From a virus: a stretch of DNA of 30,277 bases. The notes beneath the pieces were generated by a model. It searched no databases. It saw nothing but the letters and a program-made list of their open reading frames with translations, and was not told the origin of the DNA. Each line of letters begins with the position of its first letter. The stretch's first letter is position 1. Made by a program: the position numbers and the translations under genes. Of this stretch, positions 18,192 through 27,452 are shown piece after piece. The DNA lies in IMG/VR virus record IMGVR_UViG_3300018416_000073, positions 1 to 30,277 of that record, one strand, 5' to 3'.

Positions 18192-18554
18192 ATGAAATAT
18201 TGTCAAGAATGCGGTAGTAAATTACAACTCGGAGCAAAATTCTGCTCTGGATGTGGAAACTCGCTGACGGGAGAAAACCCGATGTCTCAGCAAGAAAGTC
18301 AAGGCGAAGAAGCAGTACAAACAACTTTAAATTTAGACCCCTCTTCAGTTCAGGTGGTCGGATTAGAAAAGAACAGGCTTACTGTTGGAGACCTTATTCA
18401 GCAAGAACGTTCATCGGGCAAAGACGGACCCACAATGGATTCTGGGTCTCAACAAAGAAAAAACGCCCCAAAACAAAAAATAACAAAAGATTTCATTAAT
18501 ACGACTATTGAAGAGTGCGGTTCCTCCAGAAACACTCCAAAAACAATCGAATAG
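18192..18554 (+). CDS. zinc-ribbon protein (120 aa)
   Basis: Residues 1-26 (YCQECGSKLQLGAKFCSGCG) hold two Cys-x2-Cys knuckles, a canonical zinc ribbon of the kind found at the start of many regulators. The remaining ~90 residues are polar and probably disordered, with basic stretches (QQRKNAPKQKITK). Good GAAAGG site. First gene after the promoter at 18130. It may be a transcription or packaging accessory factor; role unproven. Confidence 0.85.
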   Translation: MKYCQECGSKLQLGAKFCSGCGNSLTGENPMSQQESQGEEAVQTTLNLDPSSVQVVGLEKNRLTVGDLIQQERSSGKDGPTMDSGSQQRKNAPKQKITKDFINTTIEECGSSRNTPKTIE

Positions 18555-18557
18555 ATA

Positions 18558-19256
18558 ATGTCAAAAAAATTCTCCTTTGAAGACAAGTCTGACATTATAG
18601 ATTTGGAACTTAAAAAACGCAGGAACAAGTGGTATCTAAACTCTATTAACCATATAGATTATGATGACGTTTGTCAAATAATTCGCCGTCACATCTATAA
18701 AAAGTGGGATCTTTGGGATCAAGAGCAACAGTTAGAGCCTTGGTTGAATAGAGTAATCACTAATCAGATCAAAAATCTTACCAGAAATAATTATGGTAAT
18801 TTTGCAAGACCCTGTATTACATGCCCAATGAACGAGGGTAAAAATGGGGATATTGATCTTTGTGGTTTCACCGAGAGTGGCGAACAGGATACTCAGTGCG
18901 CTTTATTTAATAAATGGAAAAAGGCAAAACAGGAAGCCTACAACATTAAGATTCCTTTGGCCTATGATTTTCACAGTCACGAGGTAGCTTTTAAAAATGA
19001 CCAAGAATTCAATTTGGAAAGGTCCACCGAAAGACTCAATGAGAGAATGGAGGTTAAGCTTAATAACCCAAAAATGTTTAGGGTTTATAGGATGCTTTTT
19101 ATAGAAAAATATAGTGATGAAGAAGTTGCCTCTTTTATGGGATATAAGACTACAGAAAAGAATCGAAAAGCTGGTTACAAACAGATAAGAAACTTAAAAA
19201 TAAAATTCAAAGTCATGGCCCAAAAAATAATTCAAGACGAAGACATTATAATGTGA
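18558..19256 (+). CDS. sigma-70-like transcription factor (232 aa)
   Basis: Residues ~32-78 (HIDYDDVCQIIRRHIYKKWD, then EPWLNRVITNQIKNLTR) follow sigma region 2, where a D-x-x-Q helix leads to a WL-x-x-(I/V)I-x-N-x-x-x-x-x-R core. Near the C-terminus, FIEKYSDEEVASFMGYKT resembles the region 4 helix-turn-helix (S-EEVA--MG). Between them is an unusual insert with four cysteines (CITCPMNEG ... CGFTE ... CALF), maybe a zinc site. It probably directs host RNA polymerase to phage late promoters. Ends overlapping the next gene. Confidence 0.75.
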   Translation: MSKKFSFEDKSDIIDLELKKRRNKWYLNSINHIDYDDVCQIIRRHIYKKWDLWDQEQQLEPWLNRVITNQIKNLTRNNYGNFARPCITCPMNEGKNGDIDLCGFTESGEQDTQCALFNKWKKAKQEAYNIKIPLAYDFHSHEVAFKNDQEFNLERSTERLNERMEVKLNNPKMFRVYRMLFIEKYSDEEVASFMGYKTTEKNRKAGYKQIRNLKIKFKVMAQKIIQDEDIIM

Positions 19257-20317
19257 TGAATGTAGAACTCACAGAACAGCAAAAAGAAAAGATTATAGAG
19301 ATCTACGAAAGTGGAATCACTAATCTCAATGAAATTACACAAAAGGTATACAGAAATAAGAAGCTGGACGGTCGGTCCAAGGAAGGTCGGGGTGTTAGGG
19401 ACTTTCTTGTAAAAGCGGGCAAGGTCTACAAAACAACAAAGTTTGAGAAAAAGGAATTCTTTTTCACTGACGAACAAGAAAAGTATATAGAAGAAAACTG
19501 TAAAGAGAGTCTAATGGAGATAGCAAAAGTTCTGTTTCCAGAGGAAGAAATTAAAACTCCTCTAGATTCAAAGTGCCGCTACATTGATAAATACATCAAG
19601 TCCAAAAAGCTAAGAAAAAACTTTATAGAAGATGATAGCGACGGAAGATATGTGCCACCAAAAAAGGTAAAGGATTTAATAACGAAGGTAAACATTTATG
19701 CAAACCAAGATTTATGTGAAAATGAGCTGTCGGCAAAAAGTGAAAGATGCATTAAGAGTCTGGCTAAATATTTGCAAACACCCCTTTTCATCAGAAAAAT
19801 TAATACATACACAGACGAAGACGACAGAATTTTAATGGAGTCAGAATTTATTCGTTACACATGGAATAAGTATGACCTGACGGCAGAAGATTTAACTATG
19901 TACATTGGTGTCTGCGTAGATATTATTAGAGGGCAAGTAGTGAGCGAACAAAAAGAAGCTCTCGACAGACAGTTTGAAGAAAGCACTAGCGGAGAGGGTG
20001 GAGAGGCGGCCATTAGCATGAGGCTTTCAGAATCAATCAACGCTATTACTCAAGAATTTAATCAGATACAAAAACGAATTGAAACCTCTATAACTAAGTT
20101 ACAGAAAGACAGATCAAAAAGAATGGATGATCTAAGCTCTCAATCCGCTAACTTCTTATCTCTTGTAGAATCCTTTCAAGAAGAAAAAGAAAGAAAAATT
20201 ATGCTTACCTTAGCGGAAGCACAAAGGTTAAAGGTTAGGGCTGAAGTTGATAGACTTGAATCGTTGCCCGAGTTTAAGGCTCGAATTTTCGGCCTAAGTA
20301 AAGACGAAGCTATATAA
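19256..20317 (+). CDS. probable terminase small subunit (353 aa)
   Basis: Assigned by position and layout. A TGATG overlap gives ATG 19256. The N-terminal ELTEQQKEKIIEIYESGITN is a helix-turn-helix start, the middle is basic and helical, and the C-terminal ~130 residues form a long coiled coil (EFNQIQKRIETSITKLQKDR ... QEEKERKIMLTLAEAQRLK). It lies two genes upstream of the large terminase. Small terminases recognise phage DNA and stimulate the motor; this one is longer than many. A generic DNA-binding protein is the alternative. Confidence 0.6.
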   Translation: MNVELTEQQKEKIIEIYESGITNLNEITQKVYRNKKLDGRSKEGRGVRDFLVKAGKVYKTTKFEKKEFFFTDEQEKYIEENCKESLMEIAKVLFPEEEIKTPLDSKCRYIDKYIKSKKLRKNFIEDDSDGRYVPPKKVKDLITKVNIYANQDLCENELSAKSERCIKSLAKYLQTPLFIRKINTYTDEDDRILMESEFIRYTWNKYDLTAEDLTMYIGVCVDIIRGQVVSEQKEALDRQFEESTSGEGGEAAISMRLSESINAITQEFNQIQKRIETSITKLQKDRSKRMDDLSSQSANFLSLVESFQEEKERKIMLTLAEAQRLKVRAEVDRLESLPEFKARIFGLSKDEAI

Positions 20318-21267
20318 TGGAAACTGTTTGCAAGGTATGCGGAAAGGACTTCTTGTCCTTAAAGTCCTTACATGGACATTTAAAAGCTCATAAGCTAGTT
20401 CTTATGGAGTATTATCCTATATACTTTCCAAGAAAGAATTTGCTGACCGGAGATCAAATTCCGTTTAAAAATTATGAACAGTATTTCTCCACTGAGTTTT
20501 CTAACAGAAGTCAAATGGAAAAGTGGTTAGGATTACAGCCTCAAGAAATCTCAGAAAAATATTGCATAGATAAACTGAAACAAAGAATCGAGAAGAAAAA
20601 TATGGAGTACGCTCCATGCCACATCGACCTGCAAACCTCTAAGATGCCTTCTCTTGATCATTACAAAAGTTATTGTGGGTCTTATAAAAACGCCTGTGAT
20701 AAAGTCGGTCTCAAACAAAGATTTACAAAGCCTATCCCAAAAGACTTTTTTAATTCTGTCCCAAACAAAAAAATAATTTGTGATACTAGAGAACAGTTGC
20801 CAATAAAATTTGAAAACTTCGTTATAATGAAGTTGGACTTTGGTGATTATGCCCTCTTTGGAGAAGATTATAACTATATCTTTGTAGACAGAAAAGCAGA
20901 AGGGGATTTTAAGGGGTCTTTTGGAAAAGATATCAATCGAGTTAAACGAGAATTAGACAGGGTAAGAGAATTTGGTGGTTACATATTTTTCCTTGTAGAG
21001 AATTCTATCCGACAAATCAAAGCTAATAACGCCAGCGGACCTACATTCAAAAGATCCCAAGGAATGGAAAATATATTTTTTAATACAAGAAGCGTTATGA
21101 ATGAGTATGGGGATGTTTGTCAAATTTTATTTGTAAACGGCAGAAAAGAGATGTCAGAAATGATACAAAGGTTATTGGTATACGGGCCAGAATTAAAATC
21201 CGTAGATGTTCAGTATTTTTTGGATAAACATTATGAGTTGGATAGTCGGATCTCAGAACAAGCCTAA
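20317..21267 (+). CDS. C2H2 zinc finger plus XPF/ERCC4-type nuclease (316 aa)
   Basis: Residues 5-25 form a classical C2H2 finger (Cys5, Cys8, His21, His25 with x2, x12 and x3 spacing). Residues ~153-235 match the ERCC4 nuclease: IICDTREQ (156-160 DTREQ), GDY (176-178), then VDRKAEGDF (191-193 Asp-Arg-Lys, the ERK motif with Asp for Glu) and RVKRELDRVREFGGYIFFLVE. XPF-type nucleases cut branched DNA. The position between small and large terminase suggests removal of branches before packaging or a role in the cut itself. The TAATG overlap with the upstream gene and overlap into terL make it part of the packaging operon. Confidence 0.82.
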   Translation: METVCKVCGKDFLSLKSLHGHLKAHKLVLMEYYPIYFPRKNLLTGDQIPFKNYEQYFSTEFSNRSQMEKWLGLQPQEISEKYCIDKLKQRIEKKNMEYAPCHIDLQTSKMPSLDHYKSYCGSYKNACDKVGLKQRFTKPIPKDFFNSVPNKKIICDTREQLPIKFENFVIMKLDFGDYALFGEDYNYIFVDRKAEGDFKGSFGKDINRVKRELDRVREFGGYIFFLVENSIRQIKANNASGPTFKRSQGMENIFFNTRSVMNEYGDVCQILFVNGRKEMSEMIQRLLVYGPELKSVDVQYFLDKHYELDSRISEQA

Positions 21268-23155
21268 AAACAACCCGCAAGAAACCTACGATAAGCTCAA
21301 CTCTTTACAGGGGTTCCTTAGAGAGGATGAGGCGAAAAGATGGCTTTATGAATTTTTTAGAGAAGATGTTTCTTTTGCATGTTATATGTTAATGGGGGTT
21401 AAACTTGCTCCTCATCAGCATATGATGGTAAAAGCAATGATGAATAACGACTATATATTAAACATACTTGGTCGTGGTTCTGGAAAATCTTTTCTTGCCG
21501 CTATATTTGCTGGATTATATGCCCTATTAAATCCGGGTGTGAACATAGGTATTCTTAGTGCTTCGTTTCGACAGTCAAAACTCCTGTTCAAGAAGCTTGA
21601 AGACATTTCCAACGAAAGGGGTGCTGAAGCATTTAGGAACTGCATAACCAAAAACAGTAAAAACTCTGACATGTGGCATATGTCCATTGGAAGATCCAAT
21701 TTGTATGCATTGCCACTAGGATCTGGAGAAAAGCTTCGTGGATTTCGTTTTCAGTGCCTTTTGATTGACGAGCTTCTTTTGATGCCAGAAAAAACCCTAA
21801 ACGAAGTTATTCTACCGTTCTTGGGGGTTGTACCAAACCCAACAGAAAGGCAAGATCTTAGAGAGGCAGAAGACTTGCTTATAGAAAATGGTGAGATGGA
21901 AGAAAAGGATAGATTTATTTGGCCTAATAATAAATTTGTTGGTCTGTCTTCAGCTAGTTACAAATTTGAATACCTTTATGAGCTCTATCAGGTCTATGAG
22001 AGGCTTATTATGGGTAAGTCTGGGCAGGGTATCACAGAAACGCAAAAAGAGCTTATAGAGAAAATGAGCGACAAACAGGCTTCAAGAGCGGTGTTTCATA
22101 TGAGCTACGAAGCCATACCAGAATACTTCTATGATCAAAATTTAATAGCCCAAGCTCTGGACAGCATGTCAGAACAGCAATTTGCTCGGGAATTTAAATC
22201 TTCCTTCATTGATGATTCTGGAGGATATTTTAATATTCAAAAGATGCGTGATTGTACTGTGGATGATGGAATGGAGCCGTCTGTACAAATTAAAGGCGAT
22301 AACAATAAAAAATACCTTCTTTCAATGGACCCGAGTTGGTCTGAGGAGGACAGTTCTGATGATTTCGCTATACAGCTTTTTGAACTCAATGACGATAGGT
22401 CTTGGGGCACATTAGTTCACAGTTATGCCCGATCTGGAGAAACACTCAAGAATCATATAAAATATTTTCACTATTTGTTCAAAAACTTTAATATTGTCTC
22501 CATCTGGGCTGACCATGCTGGTGGAGTAACATTTATCAACGCCTGTAATGAAAGCGTATTGTTTAAAACCGATAATATAAACCTGAAAAGTATTGACGAA
22601 GATTTTGATGATGTGGAAAATTATTCAAAATGTATCAGGAGAGCCAAATCTCAATACAATTTAGAATCCAATACAATAGTATTCTACAGAAAATTTGGTT
22701 CGGCCAACTGGATAAGAAGAAGTAATGAGCTTTTACAGGCGAATATTACGCACAAAAGAATATGGTTTGGCGGAAGATGTTGCGACGAAACTTATCAGAT
22801 ACAAAAGGGCAAACAGGTTAATTTAACTGGAATAAAGTTCAATCAGAAAGATGAGGACGCCCTCTATAATGAGAAGGATCCAGAAGCAAAAAAGATTGAA
22901 CTTATAGAAAAACTGTATGATTTGGTGAACCTTACTAAAGCTGAATGCGCTCTGATTGAAGTAAAAGCTAATCCCCAAGGTCACCAAACTTTTGATCTGC
23001 CCCAAAACCTAAAAAGACAGACAGGGCCGAATAGAACTCGTCGAGATAGCTACACGGCGCTTTTAATAGGTAATTGGGGTATTGAAAAATACTACGATAT
23101 GACATCTAATAGAGTAAAGGTTGAATCAAATACGTTTCAACCGTTCTTTATGTGA
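21233..23155 (+). CDS. terminase large subunit (640 aa)
   Basis: ATP-driven DNA-packaging motor and nuclease. Walker A is GRGSGKS at residues 80-86, Walker B LLIDE at 176-180, and the nuclease domain begins at LLSMDPSW with Asp366, followed by further acidic residues (WADHAGG near 415). The ATG at 21233 (MSWIVG) is preferred over 21206; it overlaps the upstream nuclease gene by 35 bases. The length is usual for the family. Confidence 0.95.
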   Translation: MSWIVGSQNKPKNNPQETYDKLNSLQGFLREDEAKRWLYEFFREDVSFACYMLMGVKLAPHQHMMVKAMMNNDYILNILGRGSGKSFLAAIFAGLYALLNPGVNIGILSASFRQSKLLFKKLEDISNERGAEAFRNCITKNSKNSDMWHMSIGRSNLYALPLGSGEKLRGFRFQCLLIDELLLMPEKTLNEVILPFLGVVPNPTERQDLREAEDLLIENGEMEEKDRFIWPNNKFVGLSSASYKFEYLYELYQVYERLIMGKSGQGITETQKELIEKMSDKQASRAVFHMSYEAIPEYFYDQNLIAQALDSMSEQQFAREFKSSFIDDSGGYFNIQKMRDCTVDDGMEPSVQIKGDNNKKYLLSMDPSWSEEDSSDDFAIQLFELNDDRSWGTLVHSYARSGETLKNHIKYFHYLFKNFNIVSIWADHAGGVTFINACNESVLFKTDNINLKSIDEDFDDVENYSKCIRRAKSQYNLESNTIVFYRKFGSANWIRRSNELLQANITHKRIWFGGRCCDETYQIQKGKQVNLTGIKFNQKDEDALYNEKDPEAKKIELIEKLYDLVNLTKAECALIEVKANPQGHQTFDLPQNLKRQTGPNRTRRDSYTALLIGNWGIEKYYDMTSNRVKVESNTFQPFFM

Positions 23156-23200
23156 TAAGTAAATTCTCATCAAATGTGACTTTGTGTAAAGGAATGTGAA

Positions 23201-25219
23201 ATGTCAAAAAGAAAATATACTAAAAAGAACAAAAAATATTGGGAAAGCCTAAGTAAAAAGCAGAGTTTACCTACTAAAACTGTTGCTCAAGCATCGACCA
23301 AAAGTCGAGATTTGCCAACTTTACCTCAGGTAGAGATGGATTTCTTGGTCGGAGAGCCATATTCTGAGGCGAATGAAGCGAAAGCTTCTTATAGCAGAAC
23401 GTCCCAAGGCCTGTCTTCTAAAACAAGAGGGGCTCATGCCGCAAAGTTTGCTAAATTAGATAAATACAGCAACGTTAGAAGATTCGAAATTCCATACAAT
23501 TATTCTGGCGAGAATATAAGCGCTCGAGACGCTATTATTTTGTGCCAAAAAACTTATGCAAATTTTCCCCTTTTCACAAGAACCGTAGATTTGATGTCTG
23601 AGTTTGCCAATTCAAATATTTATTTGTATGGTGGAACTAAAAAGTCCAGAGAATTAGTAAAAAAATGGTTTACGAGAATTAACCTTTGGTCTTTCAAGGA
23701 CCAGTACTTTAGAGAGTATTATAGGTCTGGAAATATTTTTATTTATAGGTTAATGTCTAAGTTTTCGGCAGATGACTTTAAAAGCATAAGGAAGATGTAC
23801 TCCGAAGCCGGAGCTAAAGTCGGGGATATACCTATAAAGTATATCATAATGAATCCGGCTGATATAGCTATGGATAGAGGCATGGCCCATGATGCCCCCA
23901 ATTATAAAAAAATCTTGTCTGAATATGAGATCAATGAATTAAGAAATCGAAAAACAGATCAAGCCGAAGAAATTTATAAATCTCTTCCAGATGATGCAAA
24001 AAGAAAATTGCAAAGCCAAGACTGGAGAGAGACGGGAGTTGAAATAGAGCTTGATCCAAAAAGCGTTTTTTCTAGCTTTTATAAAAAACAGGACTACGAG
24101 CCATTTGCAATTCCTTTCGGATATTGCCTCCTTGATGATATAAATTGGAAGCTTGAATTAAAAAAGATCGACCAAAACATAAGCAGAACAATAGAAAATG
24201 TTATTCTTTTGGTTACGATGGGTGCAGAACCCGACAAGGGCGGTACAAATTATAATCATATTGCGGCCCTCCAAAACATTTTTGCTGGAGAGAAGTCTGG
24301 TCGGGTTTTGGTTTCTGATTATACTACTGAAGCTAAATTTATTATTCCCGACTTGAATAAAGTCCTTGGTTCTGAAAAATACAGGGTTGTTAATGAAGAT
24401 ATTCAGAATGGATTGCAAAACATATTCTTTTCTGACGCAAAATATTCTGGAAACGAAGTTAAAACGAAAATATTCCTGAAAAGGCTCAATGATGCGAGAA
24501 ACGAATTTCTCTCTTTCTTTCAGCCCCAGATAGATCAAGTTTGCGAATCTATGGGTTTGAAGGGAAAAAGTCCTCAAGCTAAATTTACAGAAATAGACAT
24601 GAATGACGACGTAGCATTAAAAAGGGCTACAACAAGACTTATAGAATTGGGTATTATACATCCGCAAGACGGCTTAGAAGTTATAAAAACCGGAAAGTTC
24701 CCGTCTCAAGAAGAGCATCAAATGAGTCAACAAAGGTTGGTTGACGAAAGAGAAAAGGGCTGGTATAATCCTCTTGTTGGTGGAGTGCCAGTAATAGATA
24801 GTCCAGAAGGCTCAAATAATACACCGACCAAGGTTCCTAAGCAGGACGTTGGCAGGCCTTCTAGTAAAGCGTCGAAATCTCCAGCTCAAGAATCTTATAA
24901 AGCCGAAGATATCGTTAAAGCCTCGAAAGAAGTTGAAAAGTTTTTCAAAGATGCCTGTGGTATTGCAAGAAAAGTCTATGATAGGAAGAAACTGACCAAA
25001 GAACAGAAGTCTCTTGTGGAGCAGGTTTGCGAAACTATTACGCAGTCTAAAGTTGAAAAGGATTGGCGAGATACGGCAGAGAATTTCATGAAGGGCAACT
25101 TAAATGTTGAGGATTTAGATATTCTTCCAGAGATTAAAAAAATCGCGTGTGACCTAGATTTGGATTTTAAGCATTCCGCTTTAATGTTCCATTCAAAGAA
25201 TTTGTTTTCACAAAAATAA
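23201..25219 (+). CDS. portal protein (672 aa)
   Basis: Twelve-subunit ring at the head vertex through which DNA enters and leaves. Recognised by position right after the large terminase and by portal-like features: an N-terminal basic disordered tail, a core with repeated helices (ENISARDAIILCQKTYANFP), YYRSGNIFIYRLM, and the stem/crown region (QPQIDQVCESMGL). The C-terminal ~130 residues are charged and variable. It is at the long end for portals. A TTTGTGTAAAGGA leader supplies both the GTGTAA word and the ribosome site. Confidence 0.85.
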   Translation: MSKRKYTKKNKKYWESLSKKQSLPTKTVAQASTKSRDLPTLPQVEMDFLVGEPYSEANEAKASYSRTSQGLSSKTRGAHAAKFAKLDKYSNVRRFEIPYNYSGENISARDAIILCQKTYANFPLFTRTVDLMSEFANSNIYLYGGTKKSRELVKKWFTRINLWSFKDQYFREYYRSGNIFIYRLMSKFSADDFKSIRKMYSEAGAKVGDIPIKYIIMNPADIAMDRGMAHDAPNYKKILSEYEINELRNRKTDQAEEIYKSLPDDAKRKLQSQDWRETGVEIELDPKSVFSSFYKKQDYEPFAIPFGYCLLDDINWKLELKKIDQNISRTIENVILLVTMGAEPDKGGTNYNHIAALQNIFAGEKSGRVLVSDYTTEAKFIIPDLNKVLGSEKYRVVNEDIQNGLQNIFFSDAKYSGNEVKTKIFLKRLNDARNEFLSFFQPQIDQVCESMGLKGKSPQAKFTEIDMNDDVALKRATTRLIELGIIHPQDGLEVIKTGKFPSQEEHQMSQQRLVDEREKGWYNPLVGGVPVIDSPEGSNNTPTKVPKQDVGRPSSKASKSPAQESYKAEDIVKASKEVEKFFKDACGIARKVYDRKKLTKEQKSLVEQVCETITQSKVEKDWRDTAENFMKGNLNVEDLDILPEIKKIACDLDLDFKHSALMFHSKNLFSQK

Positions 25220-25243
25220 AACTTTTGTGTACAAATTGGGGAC

Positions 25244-26788
25244 ATGGACAAAAAATCTTTTAAATATACATCGACGTTTTTATCGGAAATAACCGCCTCT
25301 AGTTTCATACCTGAAAAGGAAATGAATATTTCAGAGGCGACGATCTCTAAACTTGCTGGAAGAGTTCCTTATATTGATCTAGAAAAAAATATAGATTTAC
25401 ATGGAATTGCATTTGAAGTAGCCCTCGTCAACCAATTTAACGAAAACGGTGACGGGATAGCTTCCGCAGAAGCCTCAAAATGCTTTGATTATTTCGTAGA
25501 TAAGCCAATTAATAAAGAACATGAACGATCAGAAGTTATCGGTCATGTTGTCTCAGCCTCTCTTTGCGAGAGAGGTTTTGGAAAAACTCTTTCTGTTGAC
25601 GACATCATTGGTTCTGACGAAGTGTTTTCAATTACTCTTGGAGGAGTAATATACAAGATAGTAAATCAATCCTTCTCTGAAATTCTTTCTAATATAAAAG
25701 ATAATGATGACGAGGAGTCCCATATATACGCAAGTTGGGAAATCGGGTTCAATGAATACAACTTGGCCGTTGGACCTACTAAACTTTTAAAAGATGCTGT
25801 CGTTTATGAGGACGAAGCTTCTATAGAAAACTTTAAGCCTTACGTTAAAGCGTTTGGCGGAACTGGTAAAGATTCCAAAGGAAATTACGTATTTCGGCTT
25901 CCTGTTGGAGAAGTTTTACCGCTAGGCGTGGGGTTAACAACCAACCCCGCTGCTAAAGTAGATCCTATCTACATAGAAGGTAGAGAGGATAAAGATTCGG
26001 ATTGCAAAGCATCTGCTGTAAAAAATAAAATAAAAAATACAGAAGAAAATATTTCACATAAATCCGAGTCTAATGTAAGAACTGATACAGAAAGCAACCA
26101 AAAAGGTATAAAAATGGACGAAAATCAAATAAAAGAAATCGTTGAGGAGGCGCTGGCAGAAAAAGAGGCTAAACATGAGTCTATTGCACACGCTTCTGAA
26201 AAAATAGTTGAGGCTATCAAATCGGCGAACGACAAGTACACCGAAGAAAAAGAAGCTATCAACGCAGAAAAACAGGCTCTTGAAGAGCAAGCTCTTGCTG
26301 AAAAAGAAAAGGTGGAAGAAATTTCCAAAAGCCTTGAAGAAGTAAAATCAGAGCTTACTGCCGCTCAAGAGAAAATTCAGGAAATGGAAGCTGAAAAAGA
26401 GAAGGCTGAAGCCGCCGCTAGATTCGATGCGAGACTTGATGAAATCAAGGATGCATACGAGCTTGGCGAAGAAGTTACTAAAATTGTAGCGAAGCGCTTG
26501 GGTCAGATCGAAGATGACGAAGCTTTTGAATCTTTGAAAGAAGAATTTAAAGTGACCTTTGCTCACTTGAATAAAGAATTGATCGCACAGAAGCAGGAAG
26601 AAACCAAACTGGCCGAAGCTAAACTTGAAGAAGCTAAAGCTAGCGAAGTTGATCCCGTGGAAGAGAGCGAAGCAGAAGAAAAGAAGGAACTTCCGAACAC
26701 GGCCTCCTCCGCTTCTGAAGAACAAGACGAAACAATGCAAGAGAAGTTCGGTAAAGCTTTTAATAAAGAAACCGTAACAGTATCTTAA
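25244..26788 (+). CDS. prohead protease with C-terminal scaffold (514 aa)
   Basis: Residues ~40-240 have the layout of a head-maturation protease, with a probable catalytic His93 in INKEHERSEVIGHVVSAS and a later ASWEIGF strand; the serine is not certain. Residues ~290-514 are a long Glu/Lys/Ala-rich coiled coil typical of scaffolds (ALEEQALAEKEKVEEISKSL). So the gene encodes protease and scaffold in one chain, and an internal start at 26114 can make scaffold alone. It lies between portal and decoration/capsid genes as in other phages. Confidence 0.82.
   Translation: MDKKSFKYTSTFLSEITASSFIPEKEMNISEATISKLAGRVPYIDLEKNIDLHGIAFEVALVNQFNENGDGIASAEASKCFDYFVDKPINKEHERSEVIGHVVSASLCERGFGKTLSVDDIIGSDEVFSITLGGVIYKIVNQSFSEILSNIKDNDDEESHIYASWEIGFNEYNLAVGPTKLLKDAVVYEDEASIENFKPYVKAFGGTGKDSKGNYVFRLPVGEVLPLGVGLTTNPAAKVDPIYIEGREDKDSDCKASAVKNKIKNTEENISHKSESNVRTDTESNQKGIKMDENQIKEIVEEALAEKEAKHESIAHASEKIVEAIKSANDKYTEEKEAINAEKQALEEQALAEKEKVEEISKSLEEVKSELTAAQEKIQEMEAEKEKAEAAARFDARLDEIKDAYELGEEVTKIVAKRLGQIEDDEAFESLKEEFKVTFAHLNKELIAQKQEETKLAEAKLEEAKASEVDPVEESEAEEKKELPNTASSASEEQDETMQEKFGKAFNKETVTVS
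26103..26788 (+). CDS. internal-start scaffold protein (224 aa), CDS from ATG 26114
   Basis: In frame with the protease-scaffold gene, ATG 26114 (MDENQIKEIVEEALAEKEAK) is preceded by AAAAGG eight bases upstream (included in the coordinates) and lies exactly at the boundary between the linker and the coiled coil. It would give a 224-residue scaffold without protease, like lambda C/Nu3. The product needs experimental proof. Confidence 0.65.
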
Positions 26789-26807
26789 TAACAAAGGAAA
26801 AAGAAAC

Positions 26808-27440
26808 ATGAAAAGACTATATCCCCTTCGTGATATTAACGAACATGACGTTGTTAACTTTTTCGCAAGAACATCTGTTAACAACCAGAACACGGATACT
26901 GGAGACGGCGACTCTGGAGTAATCGTAGCGATTTCTTCCGGAAATTTGGATCAAGATCCTGTTACCTTTTCTTCTAATGGCTACCTCGGCAAGACCGATT
27001 ACGCTTATGTTGGAAGAAATCAGTATCCAGAAGTACCTCACAAACTGGCCACAGCCGGAACTGGTGACAATGCCCTTGGCATCACTCTCCGCGAAGTTGC
27101 TCTGTATGATGAGAACAATGAGAAATATCTCTACTACCCGCAAAAAGCTACCGAAAACCAGATCGTTCTGAGTGGACAAGCTGAACCCGTTTTGACACGC
27201 GGTTTTGTTACCCTCGATGATTCGGCTTTCTTGAGCACAGTCCCCGCAGTGAACACCAACCTTGTTGTTGCTTCTGGCGGTGGAAAGTTCGATGCAGAAG
27301 GCGCTGGTGGAGCAGGTACGACTGTAGTAGGCAAAGTCCTAGCTACTGGAAGTCGCGTTGCTGGTGATACCGCAGATTATTTTGCTGGTGCCGCTGGTGC
27401 GACTGGAACTTACGCTTACGTAAAAATCGACTTTTCTTAA
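26808..27440 (+). CDS. probable capsid decoration protein (210 aa)
   Basis: Beta-rich and Gly/Ala-rich, especially at the C-terminal ~70 residues (ASGGGKFDAEGAGGAGTTVV). Position immediately before the major capsid gene, with the same highly optimised codon use as that gene, fits a head decoration/stabilising protein expressed in many copies. AAAGGA site. No specific family can be named. Confidence 0.7.
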   Translation: MKRLYPLRDINEHDVVNFFARTSVNNQNTDTGDGDSGVIVAISSGNLDQDPVTFSSNGYLGKTDYAYVGRNQYPEVPHKLATAGTGDNALGITLREVALYDENNEKYLYYPQKATENQIVLSGQAEPVLTRGFVTLDDSAFLSTVPAVNTNLVVASGGGKFDAEGAGGAGTTVVGKVLATGSRVAGDTADYFAGAAGATGTYAYVKIDFS

Positions 27441-27452
27441 GGAATAAATAAA

